Source: Hetaerina americana (taxonomy: Eukaryota; Arthropoda; Insecta; Odonata; Calopterygidae). Taken from it: 64,000 bases of DNA. Positions 1 to 12,480 of the stretch are shown one piece after another. Position 1 is the stretch's first letter. Each line of letters starts with the position of its first letter. Where the stretch lies: positions 310,001 to 374,000 of the forward strand of contig JAKTNV010000042.1 of the NCBI GenBank assembly GCA_022747635.1. Reading direction: 5' to 3'. The position numbers and the translations under genes are program-made. The notes beneath the pieces were generated by a model that worked only from the letters and a program-made list of their open reading frames with translations, was not told where the DNA came from and ran no database searches.

Positions 1-2567
1 ATGTGCCTGCATTGAGCTGTGAGAGAATTGATAGGGAGCAGGATAGTTTGGAGAGCTGCTACAAACCAATCCTCGGATTTATAATCCGTGATGATGAAAT
101 GGGTGATGTGTTGTTATGCAAAAGTCTTGAATACATTGTGCGCGGCGAGAAATTAATTCGGCTCTCAAGAACGCCTAAAGCTAAATTAAAACTCGTAAAT
201 GTGGTCTTATTTAGAGTCTTTAGAGTCCCACAGTACGATGGTATGTGTGCCTCGAGCGTTTTCTGGATTTACATTTTAAATGTTTTTCAAGTTCCGAGTT
301 GTCGAGACATGCCACGCAAAATTGGTATTCATAAGACTTTTTTATAGTTGTCAAGTGTAGTTGAAAAAGTAGGGCAGTCAACTTGCACAAATTGTACTCA
401 AAAAACGAAATAAAATATCGTCATAATGTGATAAACAATTATTTTGATACCATGATTAATGTAATTATCCTAGTTTGATGATAGTTGTGTTAAATTTCCA
501 TGGAATTAACATTTAGGTCAACAGACTTGAATGCTTTTCTCAGGCTTGTGTTACCACATTGAAAAAAATTATCCGATCACTTTTTTGTTTTTTTTTGTTC
601 CATTCAGTTTTCTCGCTGCACGTGAAATTTTACCACCACCTTATTTCGCAGTCATTTAGAACTCTCTCAGAATCATAATCGATTTTCTTTGGGATTGAAA
701 TTCATTTTAACAGCGTGGTCATTAAAGTTTTCCTCGCCAACGACTTTATCCTCTGAAGCAGGCGCTCTCTCATTTATTAGTCCTCGTAAACTCCTTTCCC
801 CGTAAATTCCTACTCCCGGCTCCGCACTCTGGTGTGTGTTCTTGGTTCTGCGTTGGGATTTTAGACCCGTAGGGTGAGCCCGCGACGACAGTGTTTTGAG
901 AGGAGGGATGCGATCGGGCAGTCTGTGCTGCGGTGATCCCCATAATTGTGCTGCTACTTCCGACTGCTATCGGAAACAGTGGAAATCTCAAATTTAGTCG
1001 CTGTTACTGGTGCTCTATTTTTTTCCTGGGGGCTTATCCTTTATTTCGGATCCAGAAATTTCCGAGTTTTGTTTGTTTGATCCATTTCAGGCTCGGTCGG
1101 AGGGAAGTGGGTGAGGGTTTTTAGCTAATGGGGGAGAGAGAGAGAGACTTGAGTTGGCTCCGGCCCCAAGTAAGAAAGGGATAATGCACATCGCACTTAT
1201 TTCTCCCAGAGGGCTCAGTATTTCTTAGTAATTAGTGTTATCTCACAGCAGAGGTCGGCGGTCGGGATTGTTCACCTCTTTTTGTTTGCAAACTCGTGAG
1301 CGTGGATATTAGCTTTTGCGTCTCGATTACATGCTCACAAGGGATTTGGTTTTTTGTATAATTATAAAACGATTCACCTCTGGTAGTAGTATACTCGAAT
1401 ATTTACGTCAAAAAACTATATTCCCTGCGTTCATATTTCATTTCCACAGTTACCCTTCGTGAGGAGCTCTTCTCCTATTTCTATAATTTTCAGTGTGTTT
1501 TTAATTCTGTTTTATCACAAATATTTCAGTAAATTAATTGCTGGTTTGAAAAAGTTTTACTCTTTTTCTCTTACATTTTATTTTCTTTGAATTCTCTCCA
1601 TCATCCTCTCAAATTTAATATTTTCTTTCAATTTTTGTTAATTAATTGAAAAGAGGAAAGCTTAATATTATGGGTAAAACTCATGAGAATTAAAAATCCT
1701 TGGTGAAAATTAAACGGAATCAGCAGCATGTAAAATATTTTCCTCTATCTAACATTCCAATTTCACATAATCATTATTTTGAATAAATATAAAATGTATA
1801 TTTTATCCAGTTTAAAGCTTTTAATTTACTTATGAGAAGAAACGCACTTTTTTACGGCTTATTTTATTATTTTCGGTAATTTAATGGTTTTATTCACCGT
1901 GAGTTTTCTAGGCATTAAAAGCACAAGTGATTAAACATACCAGGATCGTTCTTGAGCACTTCTGTGATTCAACCATACTTTGTTTTGTGTTGAAGTCTTA
2001 TTCAAGATGAGAACCATTCGATTGAAGATTTTGGCGTTAAATCATTCAGTTATATCGAGAAAGTTTTATTAAAAGTAGAATCAGTGTCATTTGTTTTTCC
2101 GTCGTTGCTGAGTGCGGTCGTGATTTACTATTTATTTTCCAAGTAGTTTTATTGAAAATCAGTACTTTTAGTTTCAAAGTATTACATCATTCAAACTAGT
2201 ATAAGTACGTATCCCTTATTCTTCATTATGCCTTGCGTGAACTCTGTTTTCCCCGGGAACTCGGGGAGTGTCGTTGGTAGTCCAATCCTCCATTACTCTA
2301 CTGCCACAACGCTCGGCGTTCATACGGGTAGGGGAGCGTCAAATTTCCGAGCTTCGACATCCGCAGAGTTGCTCCTCCATACTTCTCTCGGCTCCTTCTC
2401 ATAATGGGCATGGGCGGAAGACGCTCGCGGTTCACCGCGCTAAGACCTAGTATTCTCGAGCGAACGGAAGGGCGGGAGGCTCCGCGGCCGGCAGTCATTG
2501 AAGTTCCATGTTGGCAGAGTTAACCGTATTTCACACTTAATACGTTTCCATCGCATTGCGTGCCGTC
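1..2567. other. AT-rich noncoding stretch, no gene recognised
   Basis: Mostly AT-rich sequence with many stops in all frames. An open frame of 114 codons near the left edge (3-347, plus) resembles no family I know and has no coding-like features that separate it from chance. A short GA-dinucleotide tract lies near 1133-1148. No tRNA, transposon terminus or other RNA gene was recognised. Confidence 0.5.
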
Positions 2568-2569
2568 GT

Positions 2570-2710
2570 GAAGTCGGTGCAATGGTAGATTGTGGGAGGT
2601 GTGGGGGTGTCGTTGATGGGCGGGGAGGGAAAGGTTGGCGCGCGGGAGAGGGGTTAAGAGGATGGAAGGCGGTGGGAAGAGTTCGGAAGGCTGCAGTGTG
2701 CTCATCTCAC
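2570..2710. other. Purine-rich (G/A) island
   Basis: About 140 bp in which the plus strand is strongly G/A-biased, with runs such as GGCGGGGAGGGAAAGG, inside AT-rich flanks. It is the first and shortest of the strand-asymmetric islands that recur in this window. Open frames on both strands cross it, as expected where stop codons are rare, and neither resembles a known protein. Confidence 0.55.
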
Positions 2711-2714
2711 CCTT

Positions 2715-5310
2715 CCTTCTGCGCTCATGGTGGAGACCCGTGGGTTTCCGCTCGTGAATTACTAAAAGAACACTTCCGAGTGCAGCGCTGTGTATTTTCC
2801 GTCGGATAGGTCGTTAAAATGTGTATATGAGGGGTACCTTCTGTGAATTGAAAAGTGCACGGTCAAGAAAATAGAATTATAATAGTGACTAAAATTTGGT
2901 GAGGGGCTTCAAATACTTGAATATCCACCGGCTTCAGCTCAATTGAAATGTTGTAACGCCAACTCGTTGTGTGCAGCGAGACGCACACATTCGGAGATTG
3001 TGATTGTGGACCACCCATGAGTGACTTTAAGTAAATATTTGGCTATTTTCGACCTTCTATATGACTATGCGGCGCTGTCCTGAATTTCCCATTCTGCCGT
3101 GCTCAACGCGGCACTCGATTTTGTTTATGTTTACCGTTAATATAAGCTATTTATTTGTAAATTTTGCGAGAATATATGCTATCGTTACTTGCATCACTCT
3201 GTTGAGAGCCATTCTTAGCTTTCATTGGGGGCATTTAAGCCTCATTTTAATCGTTTTAATTTGCCAAGGTTTGCAAAAGAATTATTATTGTCAAAAGAAT
3301 ACTTTAACATTTTAAAAATCAGCATGTGAATCATCATTGATATGACAAATATAGTGTAATTTAAGATCGAATCTTATACGACACTTGATTCATTTATATG
3401 TTAAAAAGAATATGTAAGAGAAGAACTTGTGAATAAATCCTCGAGCACGATGGATTATTTATAGTAAATTCCTTTTATTACAAAAATAAAATATGTAAAT
3501 TTAATACCAGTTATTCTAATTTGAAGAGCTATAAATAAGGACTAATGTTCAGACAGATTTGGATACAAAACGTGTGTTCTTACCTGACGCTTTTCGGCCC
3601 AACACGATGGGAATAGCGACTTTCTTTGGAGGGACTGCCGAAAAGACACGCCGAAATCGTTTGAAGTTAGCGTTTGAGAGCACTTTTCAATATTTGGAAG
3701 CGTTATTTGAAATACGAAAAGGATAATATTTTATTATTTATTTAGAATTGCGTTGCAAATAGGCGATTTTCCTGGTGGCAACGGTCAAGTTTGGTCAAAG
3801 AACTCTTACAACGAAAATTACATGCATACACGCACTATAAAAACAGATGAGAGACAAAATATTCTTACATACAATGACACTTCCACATCACATACAAAAA
3901 AACTTCCACGTCATTTACAAAATGCCGTCCACATCACATACAGACAATATTTTAATAACTGCAATGAAGAGTATCACCCAGTGGCTGCTTTACATTTATA
4001 CTTAAAAATTCTAAAATTGGATGGAAAGGGCTCAAACAAACCTCCAGGCAGCTGGTTCCAATCAATAATAGTTCTATTTAAAAAAGATTATTTTTTCTTA
4101 TTTGTTTTTTGCGTCCTTATTTTTATTTTGAAACTATGGTCGTTTTTTCCCTTAAAGTTAGGCTTTTCTCTCCCTTGCCATTAATCTTCCCACGCTTCGT
4201 CCCGAACAATTCTATGCATCGCGCCTAACCTACTCCTTTTTCTTTTATTTTTCAAACTCTCCCATTTCAGTATATCTAACATTACTGTGACACTATTTGT
4301 TCTTTTGTACCTTTCGAGTACTTCCGATTATTCTTCAGGAGGAAAATCTCTAACATCAGCTAACTTATTATTCAGTGGGTACTAAATTATACAAGCACTA
4401 TCACACTCGAACCCGCGAGCATAATAGGCTCAGAAGAGATCATTAAAAATATCTGTGGAATTTGGGGACTTTAAGAGCATTGCCTTTAATTTACTCTGCA
4501 GAATGTCTGATAACAAAGTAAAGTAAAAAAATTGGATGAACATGTCGGTTAAATCAAAATTTTACCTTGGTAATACATATGAGATATATTGATAACATTA
4601 GCAAATAGCAAAAAATTATTTCATTAGCAATTCTAGATTTTAATGATAAATCTAACGACCCGACAAAGTGATAAAATGTGGTCCACCATAAATTTACCCT
4701 TGCAGTCAGCCTTTTATGGTCGGACTCTAACAAGTTCTTTTCATGTTTATTTAATATGTGAGAGATTGAAGAAACATCACTCTGCAAGTTCTTCCAGAGT
4801 GACCTCTACATTTAATTCATAATCCAATACACGTTAAAATGATCGAGAAACGTGTTAGTACTTTTTTAAGGGTTTCTTAAAGAATGCAATTATACCCCAT
4901 TCTCTTAGGTTACTATTTCCGTGTAAACAATATCCACTATCACCTATACTGTGCTAATACAAAATATTAAAGCCTATTAAAAAGTTTCTATTGTGGAATA
5001 CGTATCGTGTATGAAGATATTGGTGCACAGTTATAACTAATTGTTCAGATAGGTGGATTAAGCGAATAAACTAATCGCAGTTAATTTCTCAACGATTGAA
5101 TTAAATACATTACTTATGAAAAGCATAAGAGTTAATTGTTGACTAATCGTATCATTCGATTCTCTTTTCTCACCGGCAGTCAGGCACTAATCAAATCATG
5201 CAATTTAAATGTTTTAATCATTGTTCCTGACTTACAACTAATGTTTTCGGTTGTAATCGTTCATTGCTTCATCCGCTGGAGCCTTTTTTCCAGCACCAGT
5301 AAATCCGTCG
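2715..5310. other. AT-rich noncoding stretch
   Basis: AT-rich DNA. Apart from the possible retroelement tail near 3.6 kb, listed separately, I see nothing supportable. The open frame at 3753-4184 (plus, 143 codons) has a low-complexity aromatic C-terminal end typical of translated AT-rich DNA and no recognisable domain. Confidence 0.45.
3550..3668 (-). mobile_element. Possible Penelope-like element 3' tail, degraded
   Basis: Read on the minus strand, this segment has the layout of arthropod Penelope-like 3' regions: a short stem (CCCATCGTGTTGGG, about 3601-3614), then CCGAAAAGCGTCAGG, then a segment containing ACACGTTTTGTATCC. In the family, a stem followed by GAAA and a GTC-type triplet belongs to a hammerhead ribozyme; here the expected CTGANGA core before the stem is absent. 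No reverse transcriptase or GIY-YIG coding sequence is visible nearby. The assignment rests on my recollection of the general look of such tails and could be wrong. Confidence 0.28.
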
Positions 5311-5319
5311 AATGGCTTA

Positions 5320-6440
5320 TTATCCAGATAAGAGACTGTTACCTGGGGATGTATAAACCGGGCCTAAGGCTAGGGTGGAAGAGGAAGAGAGGAGAGTGTA
5401 TAATGGGCGGCAAACGCGTGGCACGAGAGGAGGAGACGGGGCGGGGCGACTGCAGACGGGAGAGGGGTTTGGCAGCGGAGCCGTGCGCGGGGAGTGTCGG
5501 GGTTGACGGAAGAGGGGGAGGTGGACGCTAAGGAGATAAAGAAAGTGGGGGATTGGATCTGGAAGGGGTCCTCGGAGGCGCATTTATAGGGGGGAAGGAA
5601 GAGGTGCCGGCGGTAGGGGAATATGACGGAATTTTTGGGCATTAGGGAGGAGAGGAGAGGATGATGTTAGGGGAGGAGGAGGGGAGAAGTGGGTTTGGCG
5701 TGTAGGTGGGAGCGAGGGGGGGTTTCCCCACACCTCCGTAACACGTGCGCCACCGGCCACGGCATCCGCGCTTCCGTTGCGTGGGGCATCTTGACGTCCC
5801 TATGCCGCAGCCGATCCGTCTCCCCCCCCCTCTCCACAGAGCAGTAAGTGCATCTCGATAGCCTGCGTAGGGTGTCGCGTTCTTTTAGCTTCCCCGTTCC
5901 GTTACCCCAGGGAAAAGGGAGAGATGGAGCGTGTGCGCTTGCGCGGGCACGTCCCAAATGGGGGGGGGGGGCGTTTGCTCTGTGGCTTCCCCGTGCTCCT
6001 CTCAGTCCGCCCCCCTCATCCGCCCGCCCCCCACCCGTCCGACCCCGTTGCTGCCCTCCCCCTCAGCCTCCCCCTTACCGCTCCAGGCCCCCACCAAACA
6101 GACCACCTCATCTGCTCCACCCGCGAAAAATTTGGAGTGGTTATAAATACATCAGCCGAGGCATCAACTATGGGGTCGCTTTGTGCGCGTGCGTGAACGT
6201 TAGGTGGAGCAAGACCGCGGAGAGATCTCCCCCCCCCTTTCACACCCCTCTGATCCCCTCTCCTACCCCCTCCCCGCTATTCCCTCTCCCGCCCTCTTCT
6301 TCGTTTGCGCCCTCCCTCTTTCTTTCCATGTCTATTCTTGGGATAAACCCCTCTTCAATCCTCATTTATTCTTTCACTCCCACAACCCCAGGGCCCATAC
6401 CTCCACCATCCACTTCCTCCTCAAAAAATACAAGGTAGCT
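5320..6440. other. Bipartite island: purine-rich left half, pyrimidine-rich right half
   Basis: From about 5370 to 5720 the plus strand is nearly all G/A. The centre (about 5725-5900) is rich in CpG and contains CACGTG. From about 5980 to 6430 the plus strand is nearly all C/T. A run of 12 G lies at 5960-5971. Open frames of up to 196 codons cross the island in several overlapping frames on both strands and translate to low-complexity Pro/Ser/Arg/Gly-rich peptides; I treat them as artefacts of stop-poor composition. A bidirectional regulatory island is one possible reading, and expanded simple-sequence DNA is another. Confidence 0.6.
6141..6150 (+). promoter_or_regulatory. TATA-box-like sequence within a CpG-containing island
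   Basis: TTATAAATAC lies in the right half of the bipartite island and is followed by GCATCAACTATGG about 20 bases downstream. It is the clearest TATA-like match in a GC-rich context in this window. The spacing to a plausible initiator is shorter than the usual 28-32 bases, and no recognisable coding sequence follows, so this is only a candidate. Confidence 0.15.
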
Positions 6441-9400
6441 TAGCGTGAAAGCCCTGGGATTATACGCTCATTGTGAAGGCGCAAGCACTTTCAGCACCCC
6501 CTTGCCTGTGGGAGACTCTTCGGGCTCTAAGAATAATGAGAGGGTGAATGCAGGAAGGGAATCTGGTGGACGCATCTCCTAGAAATATGTCGCTCACCTA
6601 CTGATTCTCTTCAACTCAGTATAGATTTCATAATTTTCATGAATTTGTTTCTTAAATAGTGGTGCACATTCGGCGATATTGTCTAAATATTCTTGTATAT
6701 GCTCTATGACTATATTCTGAAGGAGAAAATATCATGTACTTGAATGAAATTGTATTGTTCGGCACTTTTTTTGTTTACCCATGAGAGGCTGATTCATCCA
6801 AGTTAAAAAGATACTGGTAATCCATTGGATAGCTTAGTCTTAGTGATGAAGTAACTCCTACCTGTATTCGTATCGCTTTATCGTGAATGTTTTAAGATTC
6901 ACAATTACTTACTTTATTGTTGACAAATTATTCATCTCTATTTTGTCCTACCCCTATGAAATCTACGTTAGTAATTGGCATGTTTCTCATCACTCAAACT
7001 GAAGTGGAATCCGGGACATATTACTTTGGCCAGCACATTCCCTTTTGTCCTTTGGACATTATTCTTGGATTGTCGACATTTTTTCGGTTCAGTACGAAAC
7101 TCTGCACATGCCTAGGTGGAGAATTCCCCGTCGACATTAATGCCGTTTGATAATTCCAGCTCGCCGCGTGTAATTTTAGGCAGAATAAATTCTTACTTTA
7201 TTAAAACATGCGATGGAAGTAGCTCGCCATTTGTGTCGTGGCTTGCCCACTCGACTGGACTTTTGACTGTAATGAATCATTGGTCAGCGCTGACAAGCCA
7301 ACCCGCTAGGACCTTGGTCGGGTTCCGTGGCTGCTGGAAGGGAATGGAGGATGAGAGAATAACTTACGCGGCAACCGACCGTTTAATGCAGCAGCAGACA
7401 AAAGATTTAACCCAGGTCTCACAGAACGGAAGCAAGTATGTGATCGGAATGGACACGCGCCCAGCCGCTCCTCCCGCCCCACTCAACGGATCGTTTACCC
7501 TTCCTCCCGACCCCGCTGGCTCCTCACAGTCGTCGCAATCTGCGAGCAAGCCGCGTGAATGTTCTCAAGAGTTACCAACCCCTCCCCTTCCTCCGCTAAC
7601 GTAATGAAAATAATATTTGGCAAGCATCCAGCCCCCCCCTCTCACAAAAGCCATAATCTTTTATTAGGGACAACATTTTTCTTCTAATGAGTAGTAATTA
7701 ATACGAAAGCGTTCACTACCACACAACCAAACGCATCTGATGTTAATATTTGGATTTAGAACTCGTTCTCTGAAATTTTTGAGATGATTTAAAACCGCTC
7801 CGACGCTCGGTTGATTGATGCCATAAGCTAAAACGAGATGAATTCTAAGTAAAGGGGTTTTGAAATATGTACACCAGTATCGTTCCCATTATTCTACTCA
7901 TCGGCATTAGGAATGTTCGCCAATATTTCGGTATTATGAATACGCCAATATTTCGAATAAAACTATTTCTGCATTATTTATAATTCGCTTCAAAGTTGTT
8001 TGCCTCGAATTTTTTCTACTGAAGCATCATTCGGCAGGGAAGATATTGAACTGATCAAAATTCCATTTACAGGTCTCCGGAACATAATATTAAGGCTTAT
8101 AAAAAGAAAGGGAAAATTTGTGACGAAATATTACTAGGTGAGATTCTCACTGTTAAGCTTTTAGTTATATTCAACTCAAAATTAGCTTTTGTTTTCTGTA
8201 ATTGCAATCTTAACTCCTGTGTTACTGGTGCATGAGTTTGGAGCCTTCATAAGCTCCAATCAGTAATATATTTATTTGCCGCCCAGACTCTTAAAACGTT
8301 ACTATGTCCACTCTTGATTCTTCAGATTATAGTAAAAATAAATTTTAAAAGCTTAAATTTCGTTTATATAATGCTCTACGATTACGTTATTGTAGTTTCA
8401 ACTATATAGAGGCATGCTTATGGAAAAATACGATTCCAAATACAATTTACTATGTTTAGGTAAGATTATTAGAATTTTTTTGAAAATATTAAGGCGTTCG
8501 GTAGCTTATATCAAACCAAACTTACTTGACCTGAGCTTGGGAATATTGTGATTATGTTGATTTTACGTTGTTAGAACTTTGATTCGGTTTGCCATATCAA
8601 ATGTTTTGTTCAAGTAATTATAGTTAATACATGTATCTACGAAGTATGATTATGCTTAAAGAACTTATCAGAAACGCCCAACAACTGTTTTTTAAGATAA
8701 CCTTCAATAATTGCAAAAAAACTTATTTACAGAGCAATGAATGCGCGTACTTTAAAAACTTAATTTGGAAATTTATGTCACCTAATATAAATACGTAACT
8801 GAATGTTTCACAGTAATAAAAAAGTAAAGAATGTGATTTCTTCACATTTTAAAAGACTTATCACACTAAGTGTATTGATGGGGAGTATCTGCACAGAAAT
8901 GGGTTTTCTTCGCACTGTTAAACTCGATCAATCAATGCTCCCCCTAAATTTTATTTTTACATGAGCAGTCTATGAGCGATAACTGATTTTTCATTTGTTT
9001 TTTTCTGCATACTTAAAGATCCTTACATTCGACGCGAAAATATTAAATCTCCCAGATATGGTAGTGTCTCAAACAAACCCTGATTGAATAAATTTTGAGC
9101 CATTTAGTGTTCAGTGAAGAAATTTGTTTCCTTTTATTATTTTTGTTTCTATTTAGATTTAAAGCATTGGACCATTGTAACAACACAGGAGAACATGCTA
9201 TGTTTGCTGGTAGTAAATATCAGCTTAATGCCTCTTGTTGAGCTGAAGTGTGATAGACTTTTGGCTTACCCACTTTAATTTTCATCTCCTTCTTTTAGCT
9301 TGAACCTTATTCACGAGATGATTGGACGATGTTGATATAGGATAGTCAATTTCCGAATGAGTTCAATCTTTTAGTGGTTTTCCTTACGAATGCTATAATT

Positions 9401-11335
9401 TAAAACACATTGTCTCTCCAATATCGCTACAAACTGTCTTATTTCGCTAACGTTTTTTGACCTTTTAAACTATCGAAAAAGTTTTATATTTTTAACTTCT
9501 GGTCCCCTATTGTCCAAAATTTAGAGGTCTACTAACATTTTTATTTCGTGTATTTTATGGTACTGATTTCTTATTTTTTATGGTTGGCTTCACGTCGAGA
9601 ATCTAACCCTATGCTGCATACTTTTTAAACAAACGTCGTAATCATTCGTGACGTAATCACGCGTTCTTTTTACACCTTAAATTTTTTTGCTTACATTTGC
9701 CTAGCAGTGCGTTAAATTAGTGGCTGTTATTTTTGGTTTTGGAAGTGGCCCAAGAAAACAATCCTCCACATATCGCGTTATCTGGTTTGTCTTGAAAACA
9801 TGTTTTCGGGACACGCCGATTGATGTGGCTCTTAACTTATTGTCTTTCCACGTCAACAGCATGAGTTCGATTCCAGTGTGTAATAGATTTTCAGTTTTCT
9901 AACCTTGTTCACCTAGGTATACAAGGTTGAATTATGCATCAGTTTAAGGAATCACAAAATCTTAGGCTAATGCCAACTCAATTTTATTCTGCTCTTCCTC
10001 GTTACCTTGATAACTTTGTCCATCTATACTAGGTGATGAGGAATATCTCAGTAATCGCTGGAATTCTAAATTAGCAATCAAGAATCAAATCTTCAAAGGA
10101 ATAATCAGCAAACTCCTACTATACCAAGATAATACTAATACCGCGAAGTTAAATATCCTGAGGTAGCTCAATCATAATGCGATTATAATACCCATTTCGT
10201 AATGATGATCTTTTATAACACTACGCACCTGCACTCAACTTAATGCTTAATTAAAATTTTTAAACTTGAGAGAAATATTTGAAATGTGAGCCTCATGAAG
10301 CGAATGCTTCGTATCGAAGGGATATCGAATCTAAAGAATCCTAAGCTGCGTTTGAAAGTATGCAATAATGGTATGCATTTTATAACATTTTATATCCTTA
10401 TATAATTTTTTCATGACTGTCAGAGCCATTTCGTTTCGTTGCATTTTGACCATTATTCCGGTTCGGCAAATGCTGGGTTAGCAGAGATAAGGATAAAATA
10501 CTTTCTCTGGCCCTAATCCTCAAGTGTTAATGTCCTGCCTAAAAACCTTGTCTTTTGGCGAATGTTGGCCGTAAATGTTTCCGTAATAATGGAAGTAGGA
10601 ATTTGTTGCGAATTTTTTTCTCTTCCCATTAGTAACTGCTTTACTTTCTCTATAATAGTAAAATATACAATGGTCATAATGTGGGCGTTATCTGTATTTG
10701 CAATTGTATTTGGATATACTCATCCAATACCTTTGAAAGTAGCTTTGCAGAATTTACGCCCCCTGTTGATTGTGCTAGTAGACACCAACGAAAGTGGTTG
10801 TAAAAAGTGATCACTGGTTATCAGTATTATCACGGATTTTCTATTTTACATTACCGTCCCTCAACCAAAACGGCCCATTGAAGAACAAAACAATTTAGAG
10901 ATTCAATTTGACCTGTGCCCCGAGTGGCATTCAATCCGGGAACTTAGGGTTATTTCGATTGTAGGTCAACCCGCCAAGTTCATTCGGATGGCGTTACGAT
11001 ATGTCCCACTGACATTTTGGACGTGGCTTCCATTAAGCAGGAATTATCGTGTCTTCGTTTGTGACATTCATATTTAGACTTTATATTTAAACTAGGCTGG
11101 GCGGATTTTATAGCCTCAGCTACCATCAGCTTCAGAGTTTTTGAAAAACCCAATTTCTCCTCCTTACTCTCCCCCCCACACACACAATTCCCGAAAAACC
11201 CGTGGTGGTGCGGAAAGACACAAGGTCTGGGTGAAATATCCCTGTTATTTGTGATATCTCGGGCTCGTATTTCAAGGGTTTTATCAACCGGTGGTCAAGC
11301 CATGCTTGTACAAATTCATCAGTAGCACTAAGTCT
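6440..11335. other. Long AT-rich stretch, no gene recognised
   Basis: Nearly 5 kb of mostly AT-rich sequence without a supportable gene. The 162-codon frame at 7116-7604 (plus) crosses a moderately GC-rich patch (7220-7600), but I recognise no domain in it. A 13-base unit is repeated near 7.93 kb (listed separately). A GTTCGATTCC sequence at 9868-9877 resembles a tRNA B box but has no matching A box upstream. Confidence 0.45.
7918..7955. repeat. Short direct repeat, 13-bp unit
   Basis: CGCCAATATTTCG occurs at 7918-7930 and again at 7943-7955, a spacing of 25 bases. It may be a remnant of a small tandem duplication. Nothing nearby suggests a function. Confidence 0.5.
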
Positions 11336-11339
11336 TTTG

Positions 11340-11640
11340 GTTTTCGACGCTGTCCTTCCCGCGCCCTCATTCGTCCTTCGACCTCACTCATCTACCCAAA
11401 ACGCCGACCTCGGATATTATACAAATCGCTGATCGGGTCCCCTTAACACTCTTCCACTTCACTTCGTCCTCTTGGTCATGTGGCCGCGACACTCGTAGAG
11501 TCGAACGATCGCGTATTGATTCTAAGGACCTCCATTCCTCTTGCTTTTCCCTTTCTCATTCCCCGCCTTCCATAATCTCCCACCCACCCTGACCGTTACT
11601 CATTTGACGGATCCCTAAATCCAAAGTCCCTGAGGTTTAC
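11340..11640. other. Pyrimidine-rich (C/T) island
   Basis: Plus strand moderately enriched in C and T, with repeated CTTCC, CCTC and CCCACC blocks, between AT-rich flanks. It is less extreme than the islands at 26-27 or 63 kb. No reading frame of interest is visible here. Confidence 0.4.
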
Positions 11641-11644
11641 ATGT

Positions 11645-12480
11645 CTCCAAAGTTTTATTCCTCCTCAAAAGACAAAAAAAGCTCGCCGAATCATAACACC
11701 TCAATCCGAGGATCCCAAGCGATTGCTTTCGGAATTCTTACCTAGCCCTGTTTCCTTTGCAGGATTTTCCCCCATATTTCCAATGTAGCGTTTATCCATG
11801 AGGCCTTTTGCTTGGCATTTGAGTAAGTTCAGGTCCTTCCATTTTTCAGTGGTCTTGCTTTTGTTTGGTTTGGATTGAGGTTCAAAACTTTCCTGTCTTC
11901 CTAAGCTCGTAATTTTGTTAGGATGTATCCTCTTTTGGCTCGCCTCGTTTGGTAATGTAGGCAAATATATTACTGATGCATGCAAGTCGAAAATGCTAGC
12001 ACTTAAATTTATATGAGCTTGAGTGGAAGTGGAGAGATCTGGAAGAGTTAAGGGTTAATGAAAATATTGAACATAAAAAATGGGACTGACGTGTGGTAAT
12101 ATTTTCACTACTAGAATTTCTGATTGTAGTTGGAACAAAATCCATTGAAATGTAAAAGAAGTGGTTAGTGAAGTAGAAATTATGTTTTAATGCGGTATTA
12201 TTTTCCCCGTCGTGGTCATGGATATTGCGAGGGGGAAAAGAAACCTTTTATTTGCCTGTTTGGAATTCCCTCTCTTAAAATGTTACATGATATTGTCTGA
12301 CCAATCGATATAGTATTGGATAAGTCTCATGCCTCGAGTTTGCAAGTTAAACCTTAGTAATTAACGCTAAGGTTGGTATGATAGGCGAGAGTCGAGATTG
12401 CTTCATAAGCCTATGGAGCCCCACAAATTAAGAGGGCATGGGGAATAATCTTAGGTTTACAGCAGTTCGTCAAAACATTC
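11645..12480. other. Noncoding stretch left of a LINE remnant
   Basis: AT-rich to mixed sequence. A 94-codon frame at 11701-11985 (minus) has a varied composition but matches nothing I recognise. The right end (about 12300-12480) may belong to the LINE remnant that follows, but the similarity there is too weak to assign. Confidence 0.35.

Noticed and set aside
4376..4440. B-box-like sequence on the minus strand (GCGGGTTCGAGTGTG)
   Set aside because: No A box or tRNA-like fold around it and no clear similarity to the SINE at 43.7 kb beyond the B box.
5848..6438. 196-codon plus-strand open frame, the longest in the window
   Set aside because: It lies in C/T-rich DNA with other overlapping open frames and gives a Pro/Ser-rich, domain-free peptide; the openness follows from composition.
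7116..7604. 162-codon plus-strand frame with varied composition
   Set aside because: No domain or conserved motif recognised and the C-terminal part is Pro/Ser-rich; the evidence is too weak to call a gene.
8870..8945. GGGGAG and CTCCCC as a possible inverted repeat
   Set aside because: Only six bases pair and the flanking sequence does not extend the stem.
9868..9880. GTTCGATTCC resembling a tRNA T-arm
   Set aside because: The upstream sequence does not form a cloverleaf and has no A box.
12145..12170. Sequence resembling the miR-1 mature form
   Set aside because: Several mismatches, including next to the seed, and no hairpin partner seen nearby.
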